Positions 17,261 to 26,205 of a stretch of DNA of 64,000 bases are shown one piece after another. Location of the stretch: NCBI GenBank assembly GCA_963749675.1, contig CAVVNT010000011.1, positions 25,889 to 89,888 on the forward strand. Reading direction: 5' to 3'. The first letter of the stretch is position 1. Every line of letters begins with the position of its first letter. The translations under genes were made by a program, and so were the position numbers. The notes beneath the pieces are model-generated. The model saw nothing but the letters and a program-made list of their open reading frames with translations, was not told where the DNA came from and did no database searches. The stretch is from Roseitranquillus sp963749675 (GTDB taxonomy: Bacteria > Pseudomonadota > Alphaproteobacteria > Rhodobacterales > Rhodobacteraceae).

Positions 17261-17773
17261 ATGCCTGCGGCGACGTATTTTCCTAGCAAACCGGGAGAAT
17301 TCGACAGCTTCCTGTTGGCGGTCGGAAGGCTCAACTACACTTGGACGAACACCGAGAGCCTCCTGATACACTTCATTGCCGGCCTTGCCGGCTGCGACAA
17401 GGAGACGGCCGTAATAGTATTCCTGACTCTCAACACATTCCGGGCGAGGCTCGACCTCGTGGAACGTCTGGCAAAGCTGCCGCGCGTTGACCCACCGGAG
17501 CGCGAAGCGGTGCTTTCGCTCGCGCGCGAGATGACGGGGCTGTCCAAGCTTCGCAATCGGTATAACCATTGCATCTATGCCTTCGATCCGGAGAGCGGGA
17601 GCACGCGAACAATTCTGATGCGAATCTCCGACCGCAAGAAGGACATCAAGGTGGGAGAGGTGCACGAGGTCGACCAGGTTGCGATTGCGGAGATCGAGGA
17701 TACCCTGAGAAAGCTCGCAGATCTCAATGGGAGAATCTGGCAAGTGGCGCGACGCCACCGCTACCCTCTGTAA
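17261..17773 (+). CDS. Hypothetical protein, 170 residues
   Basis: This soluble, mostly helical protein begins MPAATYFPSKPGEFDSFLLA 3 bases after the LuxR gene, so it is probably cotranscribed with it. The central part ETVERLAKL-like / LSKLRNRYNHCIYAFDPE and the C terminus (LADLNGRIWQVARRHRYPL) are well formed, with no membrane segments or signal peptide. The RNRYNHCIY stretch resembles uncharacterised proteins found singly in proteobacteria. I cannot assign a function. Confidence 0.65.
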   Translation: MPAATYFPSKPGEFDSFLLAVGRLNYTWTNTESLLIHFIAGLAGCDKETAVIVFLTLNTFRARLDLVERLAKLPRVDPPEREAVLSLAREMTGLSKLRNRYNHCIYAFDPESGSTRTILMRISDRKKDIKVGEVHEVDQVAIAEIEDTLRKLADLNGRIWQVARRHRYPL

Positions 17774-18014
17774 GCGGCCGCGCTCCGGCGAAAGCGCCAA
17801 GGGCCGTGTCGAGCCTTTCGGGGAGGACGCTCAGCCTTGCGCCGGGAGCGCCGGCGTTGACAGCCTCGCCGCGACCAGACGCGGCGCATGTCGGCCCGGG
17901 CTGCCCAAGTTCGACATTTGCCGGCCAGTTTTCGTGTATCCGGCTCGTTCCGTGTTCGTGACTTCAAGAGGTTGTGGCCGTTCGGGGTGGATTTCGCCTC
18001 AATCTGAGTAGTTA

Positions 18015-19508
18015 GTCGCCACTGAACATCACGCCGCGGCGCCGGTCGTGGCGTAGTTTGGCCGGGCCTGTTCGATGTTGTTGGCGATTGCTGCCATCAG
18101 CGCGGCGAGGATCACGGCCACAAGAGCCCTCAGATGGGCCAGGATCATGCGGATGTTGTGCCCGCAGCCGCAGAGGACAGCGTGGAGTGCGTCGCCGAGC
18201 GTGCCCTTGAGGGCGCAGCGGGCGAGGCGGCCGTCGGTCTTCATGTGGCCGACCGCCGGTTCGATTGCACTGCGGCGGCGCAGGTCGTGCCGGAGCGCCG
18301 GCGTCATGCCGCGGCGCTGGCCGGAGATGAAGACCTCGGTCGTCTCAACGCCATGACCCCTATAGCCGCGGTCGACGAAGGCTCTCTTCGGTGATGTGTC
18401 CGTCAGGATCTCCACCTGCTCGAGCGCTTCTCGCAAGGTATGGCCATCGTACGGGTTGCCGGTCATCGCGCGCATGCCGACGACGAAGCCCTCCTTGTGC
18501 GTGGTCGCCACCGAGACCTTGGAGCCGAACTCGTAACGGACGCGCGCCTTGCCCTTGGAGATGCAGTCCACCTCAGGCTCGTGCAGCGCATAGAGCTTCC
18601 GCTTGTCCTTCGGCTTCTGCCGCAGGAGGCGCTCAACGAGGGCGATCTCGCCCTCGATCCGCTCCCGCAGGGCGGTGTCGGTCACGGCGTGCAGCTGCCG
18701 CTGGATGTCGCGCAGGACCCGGCCGGTGTAGCCTTTCAGCCGCCGCAGCCCCTTGCGCATCCGCTTGAACTGGCGGGCGTGGGCATAGCGACCGACCTGT
18801 CCGGCCAGACGCGGCGCCAGCCGCGCGTAGCTTTGGCGAAGCGACAGGCCCGCCTCCTGGGCAAGCGCCACCAGGCGCCGACGCGCTTTCTCGTAGAGCC
18901 GTGTATCGGTTGGATGCGCGATCGCCTTCTCCATCACCGTCGTGTCCACGATCACCGTCTCCGCGCTCCGCTCGGAAATCACTCCGGCCTCGCGCCCGGC
19001 CTCGATCGTCTTGGTCAGGAGCCACTCGGCACCTTCCTCCCCGATCCGGTTCCGCCACCGCGTCAGCGACGAAGGATCGACAGGAGGACGGTGCTGAAAG
19101 AACGTCTCGCCACAGAGGTGCTGGTAGTACGGGTTCTCCACCCACCGGGCCACGACCGCCTCGTCCGACAGCCGGTAGGCGTGCTGGAGGTAGAGCAGCC
19201 CCGCCACCAGCCGTGGAGAGGTCGCCGGGCGCCCCGTGTGCGACGGGAAGACCCCGCCCATTCCTCCTCGAAGAACTCCCAGTCGATCAGCCCGGCAAGC
19301 TTCACCAGTTCGTGGCGCAGGTCGATCATGTCCGCCAAGCGCGGGCGCAACAGGTCGTCCTGCTCAGGGGCACGGGATTTGGGCTTCATGCGTCGATCCG
19401 AAATTGCAGGGTTCTCGCCCCAAACCTACCAAACCCTGCGGTTCGAAAATATCAAAAACGTCACGTCATCAAATAAAATCAATGCGTTGGACGTTGATCA
19501 GGGCGAAC
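18015..19508 (-). mobile_element. IS5-type insertion sequence with long DDE transposase
   Basis: An element of about 1.5 kb is bounded by imperfect inverted ends (TCGCCACTGAAC... on the left, GTTCGCCCTGATCAAC read inward from the right). It contains one transposase gene. The exact ends and target duplication could not be fixed because the next IS element begins 7 bp further right. It occupies the space between the LuxR operon and the rest of the IS cluster. Confidence 0.7.
18029..19389 (-). pseudogene. IS5-type DDE transposase, one frameshift
   Basis: The gene starts at 19389 with MKPKSRAPEQDDLLRPRLAD, shifts frame near 19262 and continues GRPATSPRLVAGLLYLQHAY (DUF772-type domain). It then has a DDE domain with VIVDTTVMEKAI, FVDRGYRGHG and the C-terminal HAVLCGCGHNIRMILAH. 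The two parts together give about 453 residues, normal for this IS5 subgroup. The single-base shift may be a sequencing error, so the element could be active. Confidence 0.8.
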
Positions 19509-19515
19509 TAGTTAG

Positions 19516-20663
19516 GGAAACTCTGAAGAACCTCGGCTTTCGATCATGATCTGGTAGGCTGATGGCGAGCTTGCGGGAGCCGTCCTCGATGAAGCAGACC
19601 ACCTTCGCCTCGCTGACCTACGCCACGAAGAAGAAGCGCACCCGGCGCGAGACGTTTCTCTCCGAGATGGAGTCGGTGGTGCCCTGGACGCGACTAATGG
19701 CGCTGATCGAGCCGCACTATCCGAAGGCGGGACCGAAGGGCGGGCGGCCGCCGATGCCGCTGGAGGTGATGCTGCGAGTCTACTGCCTGCAGCAGTGGTA
19801 CGCCCTGTCCGATCCCGCGGCGGAGGAGGCACTCTACGACAGCGACGCGATGCGCCGGTTTGCTGGGCTGGAGCTGGGCGACGATGCGATCCCGGACGAG
19901 ACCACGATCCTCAACTTCCGCCACCTGCTGGAACGGCACGAATTGACGCGGGCGATCTTCGAGGCGGTGAACGCCTGCCTTCGCGAGAAGGGCATCCTGC
20001 TGCGCGAAGGTACGCTGGTCGATGCGACGCTGATCGACGCGCCGAGCTCGACCAAGAACAAGCAGCGGTCCCGCGATCCGGAGATGACCAGTGCGAAGAA
20101 GGGCAACGAGTGGTACTTCGGCATGAAGGCGCATGTCGGCGTCGATCTCGACAGCGGTGTGGTCCACTCGATGGAAGCCAGCACCGCCAAGGTGCACGAC
20201 AGCCAGAAGTTCAATGAGCTGCTGCATGGCGACGAGCACGCGGTGTTCGGCGACAAGGGCTATGTCAGTGGCGAGCGCGAAGAGGTGTTCCGCAAGCAGG
20301 GCAAGGTTTGGGGCGTGATGCGCAAGGCACCGAAGGGCGGTCGGCTGCACCCCATCGACGAGCACATCAATCGGCTCATCGCCAGCCTGCGGGCCAGGGT
20401 CGAGCATCCGTTTCGGGTGCTGAAATGCCAGTTTGGTTATCGTAAGACCCGCTACCGCGGCCTGGCGAAGAACGAGGCCCAGCTGTTCGCGCTATTCGGG
20501 CTCGGGAACCTGTTTCTGGTCCGAACGCGGCTGATGGCCTGAGGCGGAGTCCGCCTCCAGCCATCGAAATCACCTGAAATGTGCCGAGGCATCGCGAAGA
20601 CGAGGCCATCATCCATTCGCTGACGCCACTGCAGCCAACGACAATCGATAGATCAGACGTTCC
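19516..20663 (+). mobile_element. IS5-family element (IS427-like), copy 1
   Basis: This 1,148-bp element runs from GGAAACTCTGAAG to ...AGACGTTCC, with imperfect terminal inverted repeats (GGAaaCTCTGA / GGAACgTCTGA). It is nearly identical to the copy at 56647-57795, which defines both ends because it interrupts a known gene. There is no clean target duplication here (TTAG on the left, ATAG on the right), suggesting later rearrangement next to the neighbouring IS elements. Confidence 0.85.
19562..20542 (+). CDS. IS5-family transposase, copy 1
   Basis: This intact 326-residue DDE transposase contains a DUF772 N-terminal domain (MPLEVMLRVYCLQQWYALSD) and the catalytic blocks LVDATLIDAPSS, DLDSGVVHSMEAS, VFGDKGYVSGER and RVEHPFRVLKCQFGYRKTRY (the E region). 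It probably starts at ATG 19562 or ATG 19589. It differs by only a handful of residues from the copy at 56768-57748, so transposition was recent. Confidence 0.92.
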   Translation: MASLREPSSMKQTTFASLTYATKKKRTRRETFLSEMESVVPWTRLMALIEPHYPKAGPKGGRPPMPLEVMLRVYCLQQWYALSDPAAEEALYDSDAMRRFAGLELGDDAIPDETTILNFRHLLERHELTRAIFEAVNACLREKGILLREGTLVDATLIDAPSSTKNKQRSRDPEMTSAKKGNEWYFGMKAHVGVDLDSGVVHSMEASTAKVHDSQKFNELLHGDEHAVFGDKGYVSGEREEVFRKQGKVWGVMRKAPKGGRLHPIDEHINRLIASLRARVEHPFRVLKCQFGYRKTRYRGLAKNEAQLFALFGLGNLFLVRTRLMA

Positions 20664-20783
20664 ATAGTTACAAGCGACCGCCCTGAGATGCGTTGCAATG
20701 CAGCTCCATCGTAAGCGCGACGCCAACCCCTCCTGCCGCTGCTGATCTGACCGGGTCATTCTCTACGCGCATGAGCGTCGGAG

Positions 20784-21230
20784 GTGTTGGTTTTGGAACG
20801 AGACGGCAAAGTGGGCGTCCATTTGGACGGCTCGAGGGGCGGCGGGGTTTCGCGGCTGGAGGTGATCGAGGGGCCGACCGGACAACGGCGGCGCACGAAG
20901 GCGGAGCGGGCGCGAATCGCGGCGGAGAGCCTGGTGCTCGGAGCTTCTGTGGCGGACGTCGCGCGGCGGCACGGAACGGCGCGCTGGCAGGTTCACGACT
21001 GGCGGAAGAAGCTGCGGACGGGGCAGTTGGTGGTGCCCGAGAGCGTGGCGGAGCTGCCGATGTTTGCGGAACTGGTGGTCGAGGGCGCCGCCGCGGATGC
21101 GCCGGCAGCGACGGATGCCACATCCGGGGTGGAGATCGTCGTCGGTGATGTCGTGATCCGCGTCGGCGCCGGCGCCGGCGAGGGGCTGTTGATGCGGACG
21201 ATCCGGGCAGTGCGAGGGGCGGCATCGTGA
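20784..21230 (+). CDS. IS66-family accessory protein TnpA, copy 2
   Basis: This copy has 148 residues with the same helix-turn-helix region (ASVADVARRHGTARWQVHDW) and C terminus as copy 1. The first codons differ by a small indel, so the present start (ATG 20784, MLVLERDGKVGV) replaces the MSVGGVGLERDG of copy 1. It overlaps tnpB by 4 bases. Confidence 0.85.
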   Translation: MLVLERDGKVGVHLDGSRGGGVSRLEVIEGPTGQRRRTKAERARIAAESLVLGASVADVARRHGTARWQVHDWRKKLRTGQLVVPESVAELPMFAELVVEGAAADAPAATDATSGVEIVVGDVVIRVGAGAGEGLLMRTIRAVRGAAS

Positions 21231-21582
21231 TGCTCGGTCAGGGCGGGCCGGTGAAGGTCTTCGTGGCGACGCGCCCGGTGGACTTCCGCAAGGGGATCGA
21301 CGGTCTGCGCTGGCGGTGCAGGAGATGTTCGGGCTCGACCCGTTCTGCGGCGCCATCTTCGTCTTCCGCGCGAAGCGGGCGGACCGCATCAAGCTGCTGG
21401 TCTGGGACCAGACCGGGATGGTGCTCGTTCACAAGCGCCTGGAAGGCGGCAAGTTCGTCTGGCCGCAGGTGCGGGACGGGGTGATGCGGATGTCGTCGGC
21501 GCAGCTGGCGGCGCTGTTCGAGGGGTTGGACTGGCGGCTGGTGCGCCCCGAGCGGGCGCGGCGTCCGCTGGCGGCAGGGTGA
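21227..21582 (+). pseudogene. IS66 TnpB, frameshifted, copy 2
   Basis: The first frame reads MMLGQGGPVKVFVATRPVDF and the second MQEMFGLDPFCGAIFVFRAK. As in copy 1, one base is missing between GIDGL and the AVQEMF block (near 21310). The rest, down to LDWRLVRPERARRPLAAG, is intact. Confidence 0.8.
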
Positions 21583-22012
21583 GCGCGCGGACGTGCGGGA
21601 AGCCCCTGTTCTTGCTGGCCAGAGCCTGAAGCGCGTGATTCACTCCGGCGCATGGACGCCGACGCCCTCAGCCGCGCGAACACCCACCTGAAGGCCCGCC
21701 TGGCCGAGGTGCAGGAGGCCAACCGCCGGCTGGAAGACATGCCTCACGCTCCTCGCAGCGCGAGAAGTTCGGCAAACGCTCCGAGAAGCTGTCCCCCGAC
21801 CAGTTCAACTTGGCCTTGGAGGATGCCGAGCTGGCCCAGGGCATGCTCGAAGCCGCGCAGGAGAAGGCCGAGGCCGCGCTGCAGCGGGCGCGCGGGGAGA
21901 CGCCTCGCAAGCCGGCGCGCAACCGTGGGCATCTGCCGGCACATCTGCCCAGATCGAGCCCGCCAGCACGCTCTGCCTCTGCGGCTGCGGCGAGATGGCC
22001 CGGATCGGCGAG

Positions 22013-22058
22013 GATGGTGAGCCATTGTGTCGCCATCGGTTCGAGACCAATGGCGAAC
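22013..22058 (+). repeat. Short double-hairpin insertion element, copy 2
   Basis: Comparison with the uninterrupted tnpC of IS66 copy 1 shows that CCTCTC between GGCGAGGA and CGAGAGGCTCGA has been replaced by 43 bp starting TGGTGAGCCATTGTGTCGCC and containing CCATCGGTTCGAGACCAATGG. The net gain of 37 bp shifts the frame. Two hairpins are visible: ATGGTGAGCCAT and CCATCGG...CCAATGG. This is the only copy whose empty site is also in the window. Confidence 0.85.
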
Positions 22059-22209
22059 GAGAGGCTCGAGGTGATCCCCGCGCAGTTCCAGGTGCTGGTC
22101 ACGCGGCGCCCCAGATACGCCTGCCGCCGGTGCTCGCAGGCCGTGGCGCAGGCGCACGCCCCCGAGCATGTCGTGCCGGGCGGGCTGCCGACCGAGCGGC
22201 TGATCGCCG

Positions 22210-22255
22210 TTCGCCATCGGGCTCGAACCGATGGCGCCGCGATGGCTCACCATCG
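22210..22255 (-). repeat. Short double-hairpin insertion element, copy 1 homologue
   Basis: This is the same insertion as 2791-2836, at the same tnpC position, so it predates the duplication of the IS66 element. On the plus strand it reads CGCCATCGGGCTCGAACCGA followed by TGGCG and ATGGCTCACCAT. Confidence 0.8.
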
Positions 22256-23371
22256 TGTCGAAGTTCGGCGACTTCCTTCCGTTCTGCCGACAGGCCGGGA
22301 TCTTCGAGCGGCAGGGGCTCCACCTCGACCGCGGCACGCTCGGCAACTGGGTCGGGCGCGCATGCTTCCACCTGACGCCCGTCATCGACCACATGCGCAC
22401 CCATCTGCGCGGTGCCGACCGCATCTTCGTCGACGAAACGCGGGCGCCGGTGCTTGATCCCGGCCGGAAGGCCACGAAGAGCGGCTACTTCTGGGCTGTC
22501 GTATCCGACGATCGCGGCCATGCCGGCGCCGGCCCGCCGATCGTGCTGTTCCATTACGCCCCCGGTCGGGGGAAGCAGCATCCGCTGAAGTTCCTTGCCG
22601 AATACTGCGGCCGGTTCCTGCAATGCGACGCCTGCCAGTCCTGCAACGCGCTGACGGACATCGCGCGCGACGGTGGCCCATGGCAGCTGGTCCATTGCTG
22701 GACGCACGTCCGCCGCCGCTTCGTGAAGCGCTTCGAAAACGAGGGCTCCCCCATCGCCGAGGAGATGCTGCGCCGGATCGCTCTGCTCCATCAGGTCGAG
22801 AGACCGTCCGCGGCAAGGAGCCGTCTCTGCGCCTCGCCGCCCGACGCGAGCAGTCCGCCCCGATCGTCGCCGCGCTCAAGCCCTGGCTGGAGCCCCAGCT
22901 CTCCCGTATCCCGCAGAAATCCCAGCTGGCCGAGGACATCCGCTACGCCTCGCGCACTGGCCCGGCCTGATCCGCTTCCTCAGACGGCACCCTCGAACTC
23001 GACACCAACCCGGTCGAGAACCAGAATCCGTCCGATCGCGACGAGGCGTTCATTGTGCCCCCCTTCTTCAAGTGTCTGGAAACATGGAGAGTTGGTTCTT
23101 CGGATCAGGCCGACACGGGCGTCCTTTCCGTCTCAGTGCGATGCTGACGGTGTCGTCTTCGAGGTCGATCGCCCGGATCTGATACGGCGCGCCGGGCACG
23201 ACCTGCTCGGCAGGCAGAACGTGCTCTCTGATGAGCCTGCGGATGGCGTGGTTGGTCACGCCGAGCTTCGCCGCGGCTTCGCTCATGGTGAGCCATTCGC
23301 CGTTCTTTCTCGGCGGAACGGTAGGCGTGCATGCCGTGGACCTTCCGGATGGAGCCGACGCGGTGCGGCGT

Positions 23372-23379
23372 CCAGGTCT
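23372..23379. repeat. 8-bp target duplication CCAGGTCT, left of ISL3
   Basis: CCAGGTCT abuts the left end of the ISL3 element and is repeated exactly at 25014-25021. Removing the element and one copy restores the recombinase reading GKTWTPHRVGSI. Confidence 0.92.
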
Positions 23380-25013
23380 GGTTCTGTCGCAGATTTGGTG
23401 CAGCGTAGGGCCGTCGGAAGCTACATTGGCGATCTTCATGGGAGGTGGCCGATGATGAGCAGAACGGAGCGGGAGCGATTTCTACCCGACGGTTTGAAGA
23501 CGGAACGGATCGAGGTCTCCGGGAGCATGGTGGTCGTGCATGCTCGCGCATCGAGCGCCAGATCGGCGTGCCCGCGCTGCGGTCAGACCTCAAGATATCA
23601 GAGGCGGCTGGCCGACCTTCCCGCTCATGGTCGCGACGTCAGGATCGTTCTGTCAGTCCGGCGGCTCCGTTGCCGCACACCGCATTGCCGTACACGAGTG
23701 TTCGCGGAGCGGTTTCCGCCGTCGGTTACGCGCCCGCATGGCCGGCGGACCTCGCGGTTGCAGGGGCTGGTGCGCCACCTCGGCCTGGCGTTGGGCGGAC
23801 GCCCGGCGCAAGCCCTCGCGGGCCGCCTATTGCTGCCGGTGAGCAAAGACACGTTCCTGCGCGGCGCCCGTGCCTTGTCCAACGATTTCGCCGCCGAAGC
23901 GCCGCGTGATCGGTATCGATGACTGGGCGTGGCGACGGGGCCAGCGCTACGGCACGTTGATCTGCGACCTCGAGCGGCGCCGTGTCATCGACCTCCTGCC
24001 GGATCGCGAGCCCGCGACCGTCGAAGCCTGGCTGAGCCGGCATCCCCAGATCGAGGTCGTCGCCCGCGATCGGAACGGCGGGTACGGCGGCGCCGTGGCG
24101 CGGGCCTTGCCAAACGCGGTGCAGGTCGCCGACAGGTGGCATCTGCTGGAGAACTCCGGAGCGGCCTTCCTTGCCGCCGTTCGGCACGCGCTGCCCGATA
24201 TCCGCAAGGCGGTCGGGGCGCAGAAGCTCGATGCGGAGATTCTGACTGCCGCCGAGCGCCTGCAATACGAGGGTTTCCTGCGCCGCCAGCACACCAACAG
24301 GATGGTCCGCCAGATGGCCGGAGATGGTGTCTCCCTCAAGCGGATCGTTCGCCTGACGGGGCTGAGCCGCAAGCTCGTGCCAGATCGTCCGCGGCGAGCG
24401 CGAGGACGTGTTCCGCGTCCGCCAGAGCAGTCTCGAGCCTTGGCTGCCGCGCCTTGAGCGGGAATGGTCCGCCGGGTGCAGGAACGGCGCCGAGCTCTGG
24501 CGCCGTCTGCGCGCGGCCGGGTTCGAAGGCAGCTTGCGGGTCGTGACCGAGTGGGCAACGCGGCGCCGCCGGGCCGAGGCGGCGCATCCGGCGACAGGAG
24601 GCAAGTGTCCACCGGCGCGAAGGATCGCCAGGATGATGACGACCGCGCGGCATCACCTGTCCAGGGCCGACGCCATCACGGTTGCCAGAATCGAGGCCTC
24701 GGTGCCCACTCTCGTCACGTCACGCGACCTGACAGAGCGCTTTGCCGAGATGGTTCGCCACGGGCGTGCCGAGCAGCTGCCGGATTGGTTGACGGAGGCG
24801 GATACCAGCGTGCTGTCGTCCTTCGCCAGAAGACTTCGCGCCGACGTCGAGGCCGTCGCTGCTGCGCTCCGTGAGAGCTGGTCCAACGGGCAGACGGAAG
24901 GCCAGATCAACCGCCTGAAGACGCGGCAGATGTACGGTCGCGCCAACCTCGACCTCCTTCGCGCCCGGCTCGTCGTCGTCGCGTAGGAGGCTGCACCAAA
25001 ATTGAGTCACACC
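23380..25013 (+). mobile_element. ISL3-family insertion sequence
   Basis: This 1,634-bp element has imperfect inverted ends of about 25 bp sharing TTTGGTGCAGC (left GGTTCTGTCGCAGATTTGG..., right GGTGTGACTCAATTTTGG... read inward) and perfect 8-bp target duplications, as expected for ISL3. It carries one transposase gene and interrupts the C-terminal part of the serine recombinase. Confidence 0.93.
23452..24986 (+). pseudogene. ISL3-family transposase, two frameshifts
   Basis: Starts at ATG 23452 (GGAGGTGG upstream). The N terminus has the ISL3 zinc finger (CPRCGQTSRYQRRL ... LRCRTPHCRTRVFAERFP). The frame changes near 23905 to RRVIGIDDWAWRRGQRYGTL, the first catalytic Asp block, with VEVVARDRNGG-like and ALPNAVQVADRWHLLEN following. 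It changes again near 24390 and ends SWSNGQTEGQINRLKTRQMY, the Glu block. Total length would be about 510 residues, normal for the family. Confidence 0.88.
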
Positions 25014-25021
25014 CCAGGTCT
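25014..25021. repeat. 8-bp target duplication CCAGGTCT, right of ISL3
   Basis: Exact repeat of 23372-23379, directly outside the right end of the ISL3 element. Confidence 0.92.
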
Positions 25022-26103
25022 TTCCCTGTCCCGTGCGGATGGCCATCCGGTTGAGCGAGGCGGCGATGTCGGCGTCCGACCAGCGGCCCGCCATCCGGGC
25101 CATGACCGCGAGCGCTTCCTCCGGGGTCCGGCGGCCGTGCTCGCCGGTCTTCGGCTTGCGGACGCGCAGCTGCGAGTGAGCTCCGCCGCGCCAGTGGATG
25201 GTCAGGATGACCTCGCGCGACACCTCGCCGACGTCGACGATGATGTCGGTCACCAGAGCGCGCAGGAGCTTCTGGCGTGCGCGCATCGTGACGCCGGGCG
25301 CACTCCAGGCGCCGGCGGGAGCGTCGGCAAGGCCGGTGAAGTCCGGTGCTGGCGCGGCGGACACCGGCAAAGCCAGCGCCTCGAGACGTTCGGCGCAGGC
25401 CTCGACGCGGCGGAGCGTCATCTCCCAGGCGCGCTCGAGCTGCGCCGCGATCAGGCGGTTGTCCGGGTCGCAGGCAGCGTAGCGGCGTTCCGCCAGCGAG
25501 GCATCGTGAGCCGCGCCTGCTGGAGGTCGAGCTCCGCCATCCGCCGTCTCTCGGCTTCGCCGTCTTCGTGCATGCGCTCGGCTTCCCGCGCCGCCTCGAT
25601 CGCCATGGGTTCTACCGCGCGTAGGAGCTCGGCCGCGATGGCGGCATCGACCTGGGAGCCGCCGAAGGTCATGCAGCGGCCGATGCCGCGCCCGGTCTGT
25701 GCCCGATCGCAGCGATACGTGGAGCGGCCGGGCGGCCTGCCGGCATAGGCGACGGAGAGCGCCCGGCCGCAGCGTCCACATGTCAGGATGCCCGCGAGCA
25801 GGGCTCTTCCGCCGCGGCCGGACTTCGCGCCACCGGCCCAGCCGTAGGTGTTGGCCGCGAGCGTCTCCTGGTTCCGCTCGAACTCGGCCCAGCCGATGTA
25901 GCCGTCGTGGTGGTCGTGGATCAGTACGTCCCACGCCGCCCGTGGCCGGCCGTGGCCGTAGGTCTTGCGCACCCGTCCCTCGACCATGACCACCCGCTTC
26001 TCGCTTTTGCCGTAGACGTAGGCGCCGGCGTAGAACGGGTTCTTCAGGATCGAGATCACGTTGCGGTAGCGGATCGGGGTCCACTCGAGGGAGGTCATCC
26101 GCA

Positions 26104-26147
26104 TCGCCATTGTCACTCGGACCAATGGCGCTCCAATGGCAATCGTC
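26104..26147 (-). repeat. Short double-hairpin insertion element, copy 3
   Basis: Between the recombinase codons for PRPSD and RMTSLEW there is an insertion reading (minus strand) GCCATTGGAGCGCCATTGGT then CCGAGTGACAATGGCG. It aligns with the units at 2791 and 22013 at about 75-80% identity and keeps the same stem-loop core (CCATTGGTCCGAG...CAATGG). It lies in an unrelated gene, so the element has moved independently. Confidence 0.7.
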
Positions 26148-26205
26148 CGACGGCCGCGGAAACGAGACGCCGTCGGCCGCGAGCGACAGCAGCGTCTGGC
26201 GCGCG

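Larger units (their letters stand above)
21652..23033 (+). pseudogene. IS66 TnpC transposase, copy 2, truncated
   Basis: The gene begins MDADALSRANTHLKARLAEV and can be followed through KFGKRSEKLSPDQFNLALED, the zinc block, VSKFGDFLPFCRQAGIFERQ, the DDE domain (DRIFVDETRAPVLDPGRKA; KSGYFWAVVSDDRG; LVHCWTHVRRRFVKRF) and LELDTNPVENQ, where it is cut off. It contains at least four frameshifts and two short palindromic insertions, so it is dead. Confidence 0.85.
20711..23040 (+). mobile_element. IS66-family element copy 2, right end missing
   Basis: The left inverted repeat GTAAGCGCGACGCC starts at 20711. tnpA, tnpB and most of tnpC follow on the plus strand, highly similar to copy 1. The element stops near codon 430 of tnpC (DTNPVENQ then RPIA) and is joined to the 3' end of the serine recombinase gene, 27 bp before that gene's stop. 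It is inverted relative to copy 1 and carries one extra short palindromic insertion (22013-22058). Confidence 0.85.
23068..26205 (-). pseudogene. Large serine recombinase, C-terminal half, split by ISL3
   Basis: From 26205 leftwards the minus strand reads QTLLSLAADGVSFPRPSD, a short palindromic insertion, then RMTSLEWTPIRYRNVISILK (recombinase domain), a zinc ribbon (GILTCGRCGRAL ... YRCDRA), a long helical region, RVRKPKTGEHGRRTPEEALA and TGQGKTW. Here an ISL3 element intervenes (23380-25013). The tail resumes as TPHRVGSIRKVHGMHAYRSA, then NGEWLTMSEAAAKLGVTNHA (helix-turn-helix) and ends SMFPDT at 23068. The N-terminal half is at 2162-2741 on the other strand, so the gene was broken by a rearrangement spanning more than 20 kb. 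Such recombinases move genomic islands. Confidence 0.85.

Noticed and set aside
18029..19549. Plus-strand 369-codon frame across the IS5-type element
   Set aside because: It is the antisense of a recognisable transposase and shows no domain of its own.
4310..20710. The 16 kb between IS66 copies as a simple composite transposon
   Set aside because: Copy 1 has its own matching 8-bp duplications at both ends, so it inserted by itself; copy 2 is truncated and lacks an outer end.
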